Shown one piece after another: positions 53,978 to 63,135 of a stretch of DNA of 64,000 nucleotides. The stretch is from Heyndrickxia oleronia (GTDB lineage Bacteria > Bacillota > Bacilli > Bacillales > Bacillaceae_C): positions 2,760,001 to 2,824,000 of the forward strand of contig NZ_CP065424.1 in NCBI RefSeq assembly GCF_017809215.1, written 5' to 3'. A program made the position numbers and the translations under genes. The notes beneath the pieces are model-generated. The model was not told where the DNA came from. It ran no database searches and saw only the letters and a program-made list of their open reading frames with translations. Position 1 is the first letter of the stretch. Every line of letters begins with the position of its first letter.

Positions 53978-54091
53978 CTAACTAACCCATCGAGGATCCC
54001 TACTAATATTTTCTAAAAGATCATACGTTCTAATATTCTTGATTTCAGTTCTTATGATTTTTTGTTCATTTGATTGTTTTTCTTTTATCAT
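53978..54091 (-). CDS. Possible 37-residue small protein
   Basis: An open frame with even composition (MIKEKQSNEQKIIRTEIKNI, then RTYDLLENISRDPRWVS) in the gap between the kinase-like gene and R2lox. It is charged and helical. The ribosome site is weak, so it may be chance. Confidence 0.3.
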   Translation of the reverse strand: MIKEKQSNEQKIIRTEIKNIRTYDLLENISRDPRWVS

Positions 54092-54177
54092 CTTTTACTA
54101 TCCATATATATTTTTTCATTTTCATCGATCAAATTTTACTACCTCCATAAAATTAGACTGCAAATATAAACTTTCAT

Positions 54178-54753
54178 TCACTTTGCACTAGGGACATCAT
54201 CATTAGATTGGTCTGTCTTTCCATGTAATGCTTTTATAAAAAGCCCATAATCAATAACAACCATTTCATTATCATGTGATAATGCTATATTTGCTAATCT
54301 TAAATCGACTGGTATAATCCCTCGTAATAAAAACTTCATTGTTAGAGTACTCAGCTTCTGAAGATTTTCCAAATTAATAGGTGCCTTACGCTCCATCTTT
54401 TTCATAACAATCCACCCCTGTCCTTTTTCTTTTACTGGACAGAGGTATTGCTTAATATCCGGATGTGCAGAATGATACAGACTAAATTCTTGACCGTTAC
54501 TTATCAAGCCTATTTCGGAAAATGCAATTTTCAAGACGTATCCGTTATCAAGATCATAAACTATTCGATTTAAACCATTGCCAATAAGCTTATATGGAAG
54601 TTCAAGTGTACGTTGAGCTAGTTTTCTTTTTTTAGTCGGAATAAGGAGAGGATATTTCTTCATTTCGGATATCCATGCATTAATAGATCCAATTTCCTTA
54701 CTCGATAAAAAAGAACTACCCTTATCATTTGTAATCGGCATATTTCCCATCAT
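54178..54753 (-). CDS. Minimal protein-kinase-fold protein
   Basis: A 191-residue protein with kinase-like motifs in order: LIGNGLNRIVYDLDNGYVLKIA near residue 55 (glycine loop and lysine), GWIVMKKMERKAPI (hinge), IPVDLRLANIALS near 148 (D-x-x-x-x-N catalytic loop without the HRD histidine) and MVVIDYGLFIKAL (DFG-like). It is much shorter than true kinases, with almost no C-lobe beyond DYG. Could be an active small kinase or a pseudokinase. ATG codons at 54753 and 54741 are both possible starts. Confidence 0.65.
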   Translation of the reverse strand: MMGNMPITNDKGSSFLSSKEIGSINAWISEMKKYPLLIPTKKRKLAQRTLELPYKLIGNGLNRIVYDLDNGYVLKIAFSEIGLISNGQEFSLYHSAHPDIKQYLCPVKEKGQGWIVMKKMERKAPINLENLQKLSTLTMKFLLRGIIPVDLRLANIALSHDNEMVVIDYGLFIKALHGKTDQSNDDVPSAK

Positions 54754-55741
54754 CCTTCTTTATCAATAGTTTTTCTAAAAGACTTAGAAGTTCTGAAAAC
54801 TACCATTTTTATGAGTATCCGAATTCAATAATGAGTATTAATAATCTCTAAATTCGATTCTCATCTTTAGATGAATCTGTTTTTTTAGTCTTTTGATTGA
54901 ATCCTTTAACACAAGACCAGTTATCTGCTGATCATATATCATTGAAATCCGTACACTTCCTAAAAGGGACCAAAATAATCCTTATATGCACCATAATCAG
55001 ATAATGTTTTTCGAAATTTCTGATTCAAAAAAATGCATATGTGTCCTCGCCATTTCTTTGTAATTACTTCAATTTTATGAAACATAAGTAGAATTGTTTG
55101 TACTTTCGCTGAATATTGTAAATTTTATAGAATGTGATAATCGGAATAAGCCCCTCCAATTTTTGTCGCTTTTAAAATACCAGTTACTAAGCCTAATGTT
55201 TTTAATAAACAACTTATTTCGTAACCATGTACTTACTTTCGATTAGTACTAGAATCTAGTCCAAATGCAACTAAAAGTTTTTTATTACTTATACGTATTA
55301 CTTTTAAAAAAGTATATTTAGATTTGAAATTTTTTAGATTAATAAATTCTCCGCAATTAAATTCACCCACTTGAATATAAAAAGCGATTCTAATTTAGAA
55401 TCGCAACGCTTGTTTGAAAGTATCATGTTATATCTTCAGGATTTTATAAAATTATCAGATATATATAATCGTTTGATCAACATTTCAAAAATATAAGCAG
55501 CATCTTTCATCTTTTAATACACCAATATCAAACATAATCGAAACATATTCCTAGGGCTGATCATCACCTTTATTAGATTAACGAATTATAGGTTTACGAA
55601 ATTTATCGTGCACTTATACATTAATGGAAAATTTTATTCACTTATATTTAAACTTGGAGTTCTAACATTTGAAAATGGGCATATTCTTTGTTGAGAATTT
55701 CTCTTAATTTACAAATAAGCGGAAAGGGTGAAAAGAAACTT
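54754..55741. other. Nearly 1 kb without a confident gene
   Basis: AT-rich and probably degenerate. A minus-strand frame at 55233-55370 (GTG; MGEFNCGEFINLKNFKSKYT, then FLKVIRISNKKLLVAFGLDS) looks protein-like but has no ribosome site. No repeat matches elsewhere in the window are seen. Confidence 0.4.
55376..55404 (-). terminator. Terminator in the gene-poor stretch
   Basis: GCGATTCTA (55384-55392) pairs with TAGAATCGC (55396-55404), with TTTTTATATT on the minus strand. No intact gene feeds it, which hints at a lost gene to its right. Confidence 0.7.
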
Positions 55742-56124
55742 ATGAAGGAAATACCTGTAACTGGTTTTATGGTACATTCACCTGATTCTAATAATGATCA
55801 TTCTCATATTTTATATCTAACGACATGGGATGGAAGACCACTTCATAAACATAATTTTTCAGGTGTTACTCATTTAATGTTGGGCATGAACATAGATATG
55901 CTGGTACGACAGAGCCAGCACCCACAGGAGTTCCACATACCCACAAATACTTTACTATTACTTCATTAGATGATGGACATAAACATGAAATACGTGGAGT
56001 GACTGGGCCTGCTATTCCAATTACTGGTGGTGGTCATTATCATAATTTTCATGGAGTAACTACAGTTAATGGAGCCCGTCCTCACTCCCACAAATATAGT
56101 GGTAGAACCAGTCCTAGTGGTTAA
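55742..56124 (+). pseudogene. YmaF-like histidine-rich protein with a frameshift
   Basis: The frame MKEIPVTGFMVHSPDSNNDH, HSHILYLTTWDGRPLHKHNF, SGVT runs until about 55867, where it shifts by one base; the other frame continues SFNVGHEHRYAGTTEPAPTG, PHTHKYFTITSLDDGHKHEI to HSHKYSGRTSPSG. The recurring (G-H-x-H-x-F/Y-x-G-x-T) units, about four of them, are the YmaF family. These histidine pairs probably bind metal; function unknown. AAAGGGTG lies before the ATG. Confidence 0.75.
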
Positions 56125-56199
56125 ATATTAGTAATTTATCACTGAACTAGTAGAAGTTTAATATTGTATCGAGGCATTTACAAGAACTTTCCGTCTTCT

Positions 56200-56240
56200 A
56201 AAAAGACTAAAACCATTTTATAATGTGTTAGTCTTTTTAA
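56200..56240 (+). terminator. Terminator after the YmaF-like pseudogene
   Basis: AAAAAGACTAA (56200-56210) pairs perfectly with TTAGTCTTTTT (56228-56238); the second arm itself provides the T run. Confidence 0.75.
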
Positions 56241-56406
56241 TTTAACAATTCATTTTTTTACTAATGATTGACCGTTTATACGATACTCTAAAAGTGCAGG
56301 AATCAAAAAATCATTGAGTAATTAGGATCCGATTTTGTAAAAATTATGTGAAGTAAAAACAAATTTTTACTTACTGAAATTTCATCGAAATTGAGTTTAA
56401 AAATTT

Positions 56407-57297
56407 TCAATTGACTTTATTTAATAAACTATTGGGCTCTACATGCACATGAACATTATATACCCCTATTTCTTTTATCATTACTTTTTCAATAGCAGTT
56501 GCTACATCATGTGCCTCTCTTATATTTAGTGTATAATCTACGAAAATCACAACATCTATCACTTCATTATTTCCATAGCTTCTACCTTTAATTTCTTTTA
56601 TACCTTTTACCCCATCCACTTTTAATATTACATTCTGATATAATTCGATTTTTTCCTCATCGAATCCATCTGAAAGTTCATGTGAAGCTTCTTTAAAAAT
56701 GTCCCAAGCAGTTTTACAAATTAATAGTCCAACTATTAATGCTGTTAAAGTATCTAACCAAGGCATATTTAATTGAGAACCAAAGATACCTACTGCTGTT
56801 CCTATACTTACCCATGCATCGGAAATATTGTCTTTTGCAGCTGCCATGACAGCTTTACTTTTAATTTTAAGAGCCAAGCTTTTATTGTACCGATATACAA
56901 AATACATGCATATTGAAGCAAAAATGCCTACATAAGCAGCTATAATATCAGGTGACTCACTTCTCCCTCGAAAGATCGATCCAACAGCATCGGACAATAC
57001 TTGGATTCCAACAGCAAACATAATAAATGAAGCTATCATTGATGCAATTGTTTCACTTTTCCAGTGACCATATCTATGGTTTATATCAGGTGGCTTTTGG
57101 GCAATTTTCAATCCTATAAGTACTGCAATAGATGCAATAATATCGGTCATATTGTTAAGACCATCTGCTTTCAAAGCTGCTGAATTACTGAAATATCCAA
57201 TGATTAATTTTATGATTGATAGAACAATATAAGCAAAAATACTGATGATTGCCCCTCGCTCGCCTAATTTAAGATCATTATATTTTTGATTATCCAT
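56407..57297 (-). CDS. Cation diffusion facilitator (CDF) exporter
   Basis: A 296-residue CDF protein with six membrane helices and a cytoplasmic C-terminal domain. Metal-site residues lie in helix 2 (ALKADGLNNMTDIIAS) and helix 5 (AAAKDNISDAWVSIG). The D-x-x-N-x-x-x-D / D-x-x-x-D pattern, rather than H-x-x-x-D, resembles Mn-exporting members such as MneP/MneS. The end holds YNVHVHVEP. Mn or Fe is the likely load; I see no yybP-type riboswitch. GGGGGTACAGG precedes the ATG. Confidence 0.86.
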   Translation of the reverse strand: MDNQKYNDLKLGERGAIISIFAYIVLSIIKLIIGYFSNSAALKADGLNNMTDIIASIAVLIGLKIAQKPPDINHRYGHWKSETIASMIASFIMFAVGIQVLSDAVGSIFRGRSESPDIIAAYVGIFASICMYFVYRYNKSLALKIKSKAVMAAAKDNISDAWVSIGTAVGIFGSQLNMPWLDTLTALIVGLLICKTAWDIFKEASHELSDGFDEEKIELYQNVILKVDGVKGIKEIKGRSYGNNEVIDVVIFVDYTLNIREAHDVATAIEKVMIKEIGVYNVHVHVEPNSLLNKVN

Positions 57298-57712
57298 CCT
57301 GTACCCCCACGAATCATTAACTCCCTAAATAGGATATCAACAAAAGGACGTGTGGGTCTACAGCAACCTTGTTGAGTGGCTTTATATTAGTAGATGGCCT
57401 TTAAAAGTGTTTCTCCAGGTGAAATTTTTGTTTATAAACCTGGGCACTAAATTTTTATACCATTTTTTTGGAGATCCGAATAGACAAATGTTCATCGACC
57501 GTCATTTATCCTAACTCAAAAAAGATTTTTCAAATGGTACATATTCCAAATTTACATTTGCTTTTACCAAAGATTCAGTAGTATAAACTAATAATGTAAA
57601 CAGTAAAAAAATTCTTCATAAAAAAAACCCTTTTTACTAGATTAAAAGTTGGTTTCCATTAAAAAGAGTAAAGATATTACTATTCAATAACTTTACTCTT
57701 TTAATAAATAAT
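57298..57712. other. Intergenic region with a terminator at 57656-57702
   Basis: AAAAGAGTAAAG (57662-57673) and CTTTACTCTTTT (57691-57702) form a 12-bp perfect stem behind the next minus-strand gene. The rest, to the CDF start, is AT-rich without further signal I can name. Confidence 0.55.
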
Positions 57713-58318
57713 TTAGGCTTGTTTGATTTTGATCTTCTTTTCATTCTTTTTTCCAATAATAATACCTAAAACTGAAGTAATGAAGACACTTAAAACAACT
57801 ATTAAAATTTCATCAGAATTAAAATAAAAATAGGAAGTTAATGAGTTATTTATTTTTCGTAATAATAGAACAATGATATATGAGAATACAAAACCTGTGG
57901 TAGCAGCAATTGTAAAGCTATTTAGATTTAACCACTTGTAAGAAGTTCTTACAAAAATTAAACTTAGCATAATTATTATGAGTAAAAGGTATGGACTGTT
58001 AATAATTCTTATAGTGTTTTTGAGTTGATCCGATTGGTAAAAGAAACCCTGTATAACTTCTAAAACCTCTCTTAACCATAATCCCGTTATGACTCCAAAT
58101 AGTAACCCTTTCATATTTATCCGTTTATAAAGTCTATAAAATACAATAAGGAAAAGGATCATTAATACTGGTGTGAGAAGGACTGAAAAAATAATAAAGC
58201 CTAATCCGTCCGTTGCACCTGGTGTTGGTTTAGTAAAAATCGTATAAGTTGTAAAAATAATGTTGAAACAAACAAGTCCTGTAAGGATAGCTGCTATTGA
58301 TGAATTAAAAAAACGCAT
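57713..58318 (-). CDS. Unknown six-helix membrane protein
   Basis: A 201-residue protein with about six hydrophobic segments (residues ~6-28, 40-62, 72-90, 106-123, 133-155, 170-190) and a lysine-rich end (KKNEKKIKIKQA). No family recognised. The ATG at 58318 follows GAAGGGAAG; the longer frame lacks a ribosome site. Monocistronic. Confidence 0.6.
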   Translation of the reverse strand: MRFFNSSIAAILTGLVCFNIIFTTYTIFTKPTPGATDGLGFIIFSVLLTPVLMILFLIVFYRLYKRINMKGLLFGVITGLWLREVLEVIQGFFYQSDQLKNTIRIINSPYLLLIIIMLSLIFVRTSYKWLNLNSFTIAATTGFVFSYIIVLLLRKINNSLTSYFYFNSDEILIVVLSVFITSVLGIIIGKKNEKKIKIKQA

Positions 58319-58516
58319 GTTTTCTTCCCTTCTATTATTTAACTTTATGTATCGCCTTTTATAAAACCTCAACATATCACAAAAATATTATTTAAAGTTA
58401 CGATACGACATATTTTACATTTATTTGAAATTTAAAAGATATCTGCTTTTCCACTTTACCTATCCTACCATAATTGTTCTTTAAAAATAAGACAAATAAA
58501 TGGGAACGAAATCAGA

Positions 58517-58915
58517 TTAAAAATAAATATAGAAGGTTTTTTTCTCAATACTCAAGCACATCAATAACTCAATTTTAAAATTTTTATTTTTTATTAAGTT
58601 TAGAGCTTCTTCAATTTCATAATAACCAACAGCCAGACTTTCATTACTAATCTGTAGTTCACCACCTACATGTTTTCCTAACCACCACATATTCCAAATT
58701 CCAAGTTCCACTTCGTGTGAAACTCCACAAAAGCTATCCAGTATAACATCAATTCCTGTTTCCTCTTTAACTTCTCTTATGACGGCAGCTTGAACTGCTT
58801 CTCCAGTTTCAACTAGACCACCCGGTAATTCCCAACCCCTAATAGGATCTTTTTTTAAAAGTATTTTATTTTTCTCATTCTTAATAACCGCTCCTGAAGT
58901 AATAGTAAATTTCAT
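58517..58915 (-). CDS. Nudix hydrolase
   Basis: A 132-residue protein. The Nudix box is complete: [24 protein letters not shown], residues ~33-56, with all catalytic glutamates. This MutT-like group hydrolyses nucleoside diphosphates linked to another moiety; specificity is not readable. The ATG at 58915 follows AAGGGTGAG. Confidence 0.88.
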   Translation of the reverse strand: MKFTITSGAVIKNEKNKILLKKDPIRGWELPGGLVETGEAVQAAVIREVKEETGIDVILDSFCGVSHEVELGIWNMWWLGKHVGGELQISNESLAVGYYEIEEALNLIKNKNFKIELLMCLSIEKKTFYIYF

Positions 58916-59048
58916 AAAACTCACCCTTTTAAACTTCCATAAATTCGATGAATTGGTACCATTTAGGTATTCAGCACTATATTTCTATAAATTTTATATT
59001 TACAATTCCTCCCGATACAAAATTCCTAGACGGCAGAGTCGCTAAATA

Positions 59049-59375
59049 TTACATTTCAAAAGAGTAATCCTTCTCAACTTTACAAACTCTAACTGTGTAA
59101 TTTTTATACCATTCCTTCTTACCTCTATCTTGGGCAATTTTATGGGTTGAATGTTCTTTCCAGTTCTTAATGTCCTCTAAAGTTTCCCAATATGAAATAG
59201 TAATACCTATACCATTATTTCTTGCACTTTCCATACCTAAATAACCTTGTTGCTTCGTGGCCAACTCTTCTATTGCTTGTGACATTTTTTCATATCCATT
59301 GTCACCCTCTGTTCTTTCTGAAGTAAATATCACTGCGTAATATGGTGGTTGTTTAATTTTCTTATTTCCGTTCAT
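59049..59375 (-). CDS. Antibiotic biosynthesis monooxygenase-like (ABM) protein
   Basis: A 108-residue protein of the dimeric alpha/beta-barrel ABM family. PPYYAVIFTSERTEGDNGYE, EELATKQQGYLGMESARNNG and ITISYWETLEDIKNWKEHST are typical blocks; the last helix-strand carries the HKIAQDRG segment. Members act as small monooxygenases or haem-degrading proteins; here likely the YdhR/YqjZ-like kind. GGGGGAGATC precedes the ATG. Confidence 0.83.
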   Translation of the reverse strand: MNGNKKIKQPPYYAVIFTSERTEGDNGYEKMSQAIEELATKQQGYLGMESARNNGIGITISYWETLEDIKNWKEHSTHKIAQDRGKKEWYKNYTVRVCKVEKDYSFEM

Positions 59376-59549
59376 TTTTATGATCTCCCCCTATTATTTA
59401 GTTGCTATTTGAGATTTTTTATATTAATTAAAGCTGCAAATATATTTTAATTAATGCTGAAATCTAATTGTTTTTTACTTCAACCAACAAATAACTTAAT
59501 AGTAGTGAACAACTAATTTACAACTTGATTTAAGAACATTCCCCTTACC

Positions 59550-60173
59550 CTATCTATCAAAATGAGAAGTATCATTAAATTTATGAACAACATTTTGCTG
59601 AAAATTATTTTTACCTAAGACAGTGATACCACCTACAGAAGAAGAAAAGTAGGCTTTTTCGATCATTTCCGGCTCAAATTGCAACCACCACGCAAGAATA
59701 TACCCCAAAGTTCCTCCATGTGTTACAATCAACAGATTATTCTCCATTTCAGATTGATAGATTCTATCCATACAACCGCAAACACGAGTATAAAATTGTC
59801 GCCACGATTCTCCCGCTTGGAATTCTTGATAATCTAAATCAAATTTACTGCTTGTTCGAGGCCGTCTATGTGCTCTTGCCCAGTCCTTTGTTTTTCCTGC
59901 TGCAATACCATTATTTATTTCACGAAGTCCGCTATCTTTGATTATTTTTAGGTTTAATTGCGTTCCAATTATTTCAGCTGTTTGTACTGCTCTTAATAGG
60001 TCAGAAGAATAGAAGACGTATTCATTTTCTTTGACTATTTCTCTTAGTTTCGTTCCTATAAGTTCTGCTTGTTGTCTCCCTATTTTTGTTAAAGGAGTAT
60101 CAGTCCAGCCACCTGACATCTGATTGATGTGATGTTCTGATTGACAATGCTGTATTAAAATGATGTTACTCAT
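59550..60173 (-). CDS. Histidine phosphatase family protein
   Basis: A 207-residue phosphatase. The first signature is variant: LIQHCQSEHHINQM (QHC in place of RHG), retaining the catalytic histidine. VFYSSDLLRAVQTAEIIG, LREINNGIAAGKTKDWA and LLIVTHGGTLGYILAWWL are normal. Loss of the first arginine may alter phosphate binding. GAAGGGGAAATGGA precedes the ATG. Confidence 0.83.
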   Translation of the reverse strand: MSNIILIQHCQSEHHINQMSGGWTDTPLTKIGRQQAELIGTKLREIVKENEYVFYSSDLLRAVQTAEIIGTQLNLKIIKDSGLREINNGIAAGKTKDWARAHRRPRTSSKFDLDYQEFQAGESWRQFYTRVCGCMDRIYQSEMENNLLIVTHGGTLGYILAWWLQFEPEMIEKAYFSSSVGGITVLGKNNFQQNVVHKFNDTSHFDR

Positions 60174-60244
60174 TCCATTTCCCCTTCAAATTTATTTTAT
60201 ATTTTCCTTAACTGTCATATAAAACGTAAGGACTTGTTGTTTTT

Positions 60245-60937
60245 TTATTTCCCTAATGCTGTTTTTACAGACTCAATCGCATGTATTTCTGCTGTATCAA
60301 ATAAAGGAACTTCTGAATCCTCTTGTTTAATAAGCAGTCCAATTTCTGTACAGCCTAATATTATTCCCTCAGCTCCGTTATTTACTAGATTTTTGATCAC
60401 CTTTTTGTAATAATCTCTTGATGATTGCTGTATACTACCTAAACACAACTCATTATAAATCACCTTGTTTACTAACTCTCTTTCACTATCATTTGGTATT
60501 AATACTTTTATACCATTTGACTCAATTCGAGTTTTGTAAAAGTCTTGCTCCATCGTGTACTTAGTACCTAATAAACCAATTGTTTTAACATTTAATTTTT
60601 TTATTTGCTTAGCAGTTGCATCAGCAATATGTAAGATTGGTATGTTTATTTTTTTCTCAATATTTTCGACTACCTTATGCATCGTATTTGTGCAAATAAC
60701 AATAAAATCTGCTCCTCCTTTTTCTAATGAAAGGGCTACATCCCCTAAAAGATTACCAGCTTCTTCCCATTTACCTTCTGATTGAAAACGTTCAATTTCC
60801 TCAAAATCAACACTGTATAAGAGACATTTTGCTGAATGTAAACGCCCCAATCTCTTCTTTACCTCTTCGTTTATAATTCGATAGTATTCAACCGAAGATT
60901 CCCAACTCATTCCTCCAATTAATCCTATTGTCTTCAT
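60245..60937 (-). CDS. Aspartate/glutamate racemase family protein
   Basis: A 230-residue cofactor-free racemase of the YgeA/Asp racemase type. The two catalytic cysteines lie in ICTNTMHKV near residue 82 and GIILGCTEIGLLI near 195. The opening MKTIGLIGGMSWESSVEYYR is the family hallmark. GGAGGAATTCGT precedes the ATG. It precedes a phosphatase by 71 bp and may share its transcript. Confidence 0.9.
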   Translation of the reverse strand: MKTIGLIGGMSWESSVEYYRIINEEVKKRLGRLHSAKCLLYSVDFEEIERFQSEGKWEEAGNLLGDVALSLEKGGADFIVICTNTMHKVVENIEKKINIPILHIADATAKQIKKLNVKTIGLLGTKYTMEQDFYKTRIESNGIKVLIPNDSERELVNKVIYNELCLGSIQQSSRDYYKKVIKNLVNNGAEGIILGCTEIGLLIKQEDSEVPLFDTAEIHAIESVKTALGK

Positions 60938-61269
60938 ACGAATTCCTCCAATTATAGTAAAAATTAATTCTAAAAATCATTCCTATTAACTTTCTTTCTA
61001 ATTTCGAGAATGATCATTGAAATTCCTTTAAAACGAATCTGCTTAACAATTTTTAGTGAACATTTTTCGCTACTAACTTCAAACGTATAAAATAACTTTC
61101 CCTTTTGAGAGTTATTTCAAATCCTATACATCCTTGCAATCGCCAAAAAACAGATAGGAATCTTTTTTATTTTATCAAAACATGATATATTTAAAGGTTG
61201 TTAGGAAAGGAATTTATTTCTCCTTATCCGCATTTCTATAGTGTTGTGTAAAAAAGCGAGGAAAATAGG
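60938..61269. other. Divergent intergenic region, no gene seen
   Basis: AT-rich. The MscS-like gene on the right has GAGGAAAATAGG before its ATG. No further signal that I can support. Confidence 0.4.
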
Positions 61270-62089
61270 ATGTTTTTTGTAGAATTGTTTAAGAAGTTTC
61301 CTGTCGAAATAATATTGGTAGCACTGCTAATACTACTTACAGTTTATTTGATTCGTAAATCTATTAAGCTTTTCTTTGACAATACGAGCTTCTTAGATGA
61401 AAAACGGGAAGAGACATTGATCCATTTTGCCAATCAAGTAACTAAGGTCTTAGGCTTTGTGTTCTTCATTATTTTTGTGCTTAGCCATTTCTTTGACCTT
61501 ACAAAGCTTGTCACTGGTTCAGTTGTTTTGGCGAGTGCTTTGGCGTTGATCCTACAGCATATTATCCGTGATTATATTATGGGTTTGACTTATTTATTCG
61601 AGCGTCAGATCCAACTCGGAGATTATGTCATCATCAATGGAAATCGTCAGGGGATTATCGAGGAAATCAGCATGCGGCACGTGAAGATTCGCCAATATGA
61701 CGGTTACCTCTATACAATTTCCTATAGCAGTATTTCGGAACTTCAGAATGGGAACCGAGGGAAGCGCAGGGTGACTGAAAGCCTTGTCCTTAGCTATAGA
61801 CAAAATCCGAACGATGCCTTCAAGGTGTTAGAGGAAGTAGCAAAAACCTGCAATGAGAAATACGAGGATTATTTGTTGAAGGGATGAGTACGGTATTCCA
61901 GTGGAAAGGTTCAAATTTAACCAAATCTCCGATCTTAACGTCGATTACAAGGGACACCGTTATACTTTATCAGGTCTGGTGAATGAAGAGGATTTCGCGG
62001 AAGCAGGCAAAATGCTTAGGTATGAATTGGCGATGGCAGCCTACAAGAACAACTTGATGATGGCAGAGAGCTATGAAACCAGTCATTAA
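61270..62089 (+). pseudogene. MscS-type mechanosensitive channel, frameshifted near the end
   Basis: The first frame (residues 1-205) has helices at ~12-30 and 55-75, the pore-like SVVLASALALILQHIIRDYI and the beta domain FERQIQLGDYVIINGNRQGI. It stops at LLKG. One base over, the frame continues DEYGIPVERFKFNQISDLNV to ESYETSH (stop 62089), the C-terminal cage domain. A single base slip near 61884 breaks it. G+C is clearly higher than in the neighbours (near 45 percent by eye), which suggests transfer. Confidence 0.78.
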
Positions 62090-62454
62090 AATTTATTAAG
62101 AGCAAGAGTTTTTATCTCTTGCTTATTTACTGTTTTTTTACGAACACAACAAATTAGATTTTTTTATTCTTGGAAGATTATCATAGGCAATTATTCCCCT
62201 ACTTTTGTAATCCCCCTTCTCAAACATAGGATTCATAACTAATAGCCCTAATATTAGGAATAGATTTCAAAATGATCAACTCTATAGATCAATTAATAAT
62301 ATCCACATAAATACTATTTTTAATAAAATATACCCTTACCAAATTTCCTTTTTCGACCGATTAACTCCTGATTCTTTACATAAAAAACCTTCTAAAACAA
62401 AGCTCTATTCTTTAACATTGTTGTTATTTAAGAGTAAAGTTTGAATTAATAAGC

Positions 62455-62600
62455 GGGAACCAAGAGAGCGTATGAATACCTTGGAGGCGAAAATTGCATG
62501 TGTACGGTAACCAAAGGGAGGGTTTGATTACCGTGAAGGTCAAATTTGCGGGGCTTCGGGAACCTTTGAGAGGGTCTGATTACCGTGAAGGTGAAAAATA
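62455..62600. repeat. Second locus of the 52-bp repeat family
   Basis: GATTACCGTGAAGGT occurs at 62526 and again exactly 52 bases later at 62578, each in the context GGGAACCTTTGAG..ATTACCGTGAAGG, matching GGGTACCTTTC..GTTACCGTGAAGC of the 40-kb array. A third, more diverged unit (ACGGTAACCAAAGG) lies to the left. The flanks (62090-62454 and 62601-62796) hold no gene I can support. Confidence 0.8.
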
Positions 62601-62796
62601 CCGATTCATATAGCTGGCCCCTTTTATTTAACGAGATAAGAGCTGAAAACTCCATAAACCGCTCTGAATTCCTTATCGGGTGTAAAACATGCAGTTGAGC
62701 TTTGACAAAAGCAACAAACTATACGAAAACAGACTAAAACAAAAACGATAAAATTGTAAAAAATTTTTTATTTGCTTGAAATTTCCAATTTACTCA

Positions 62797-62901
62797 TTAA
62801 ATTATATCTTTAACCGGCTCTCCTGCAATTTCACAGGTCGTTTTCATCTTAAACCCAGATGCTTTAAATGCTTTATCCAAGCGATGAAGGAGATCAGTTA
62901 G
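62797..62901 (-). pseudogene. Possible gene remnant
   Basis: A start-less minus-strand frame LTDLLHRLDKAFKASGFKMK, then TTCEIAGEPVKDII and stop, has natural protein composition. No start or ribosome site precedes it. It is probably a 3' fragment; the family is not recognised. Confidence 0.3.
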
Positions 62902-62962
62902 TCTTTATAGAAATTAATTGTATAGCCACTGCATTGATGAAGGGTCGAAGGAGGTATACTAT

Positions 62963-63064
62963 ATGACGAGATATAGGAGAAGTTTACGGATTAGCTCTAT
63001 GCAAAGTTTACACTATGAACAACAGGCGGTTGTTTGTATAGAGCTAGATTATCTATCCGCCTGA
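62963..63064 (+). CDS. 33-codon leader ORF before the CD3324-type gene
   Basis: AAGGAGG (62948-62954) lies eight bases before ATG, an optimal site. The peptide MTRYRRSLRISSMQSLHYEQ, then QAVVCIELDYLSA, is otherwise unremarkable. Its coding stretch contains the arms of two interlocking stems, and its TGA lies at the last arm. It ends 71 bases before the next gene. It could be a regulatory leader peptide or a small protein in its own right. Confidence 0.5.
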   Translation: MTRYRRSLRISSMQSLHYEQQAVVCIELDYLSA

Positions 63065-63123
63065 AGCATAAATATTGTTTATAGTGCTGACTTTGCTACC
63101 TTAAAAATTCCATAATTTTAAGG
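62993..63123 (+). promoter_or_regulatory. Pseudoknot-like stems and an SD-masking hairpin
   Basis: Stem A: AGCTCTAT (62993-63000) with ATAGAGCT (63038-63045). Stem B: CAGGCGG (63023-63029), in the loop of A, with CCGCCTG (63057-63063), downstream of A; this is an H-type pseudoknot topology. Further on CCTTAAAA (63099-63106) pairs with TTTTAAGG (63116-63123), which covers part of the ribosome site AAGGAG of the next gene. Confidence 0.55.
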
Positions 63124-63135
63124 AGCGGAACTATT

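Noticed and set aside
57298..57420. Mn-sensing yybP-ykoY riboswitch before the CDF gene
   Set aside because: The conserved GGGGAGTA-type blocks are absent; only an AT-rich leader is seen.
62446..62655. 69-codon frame across the 52-bp repeat locus
   Set aside because: It simply reads through the repeat; no SD, and the 52-bp period changes frame with each unit.
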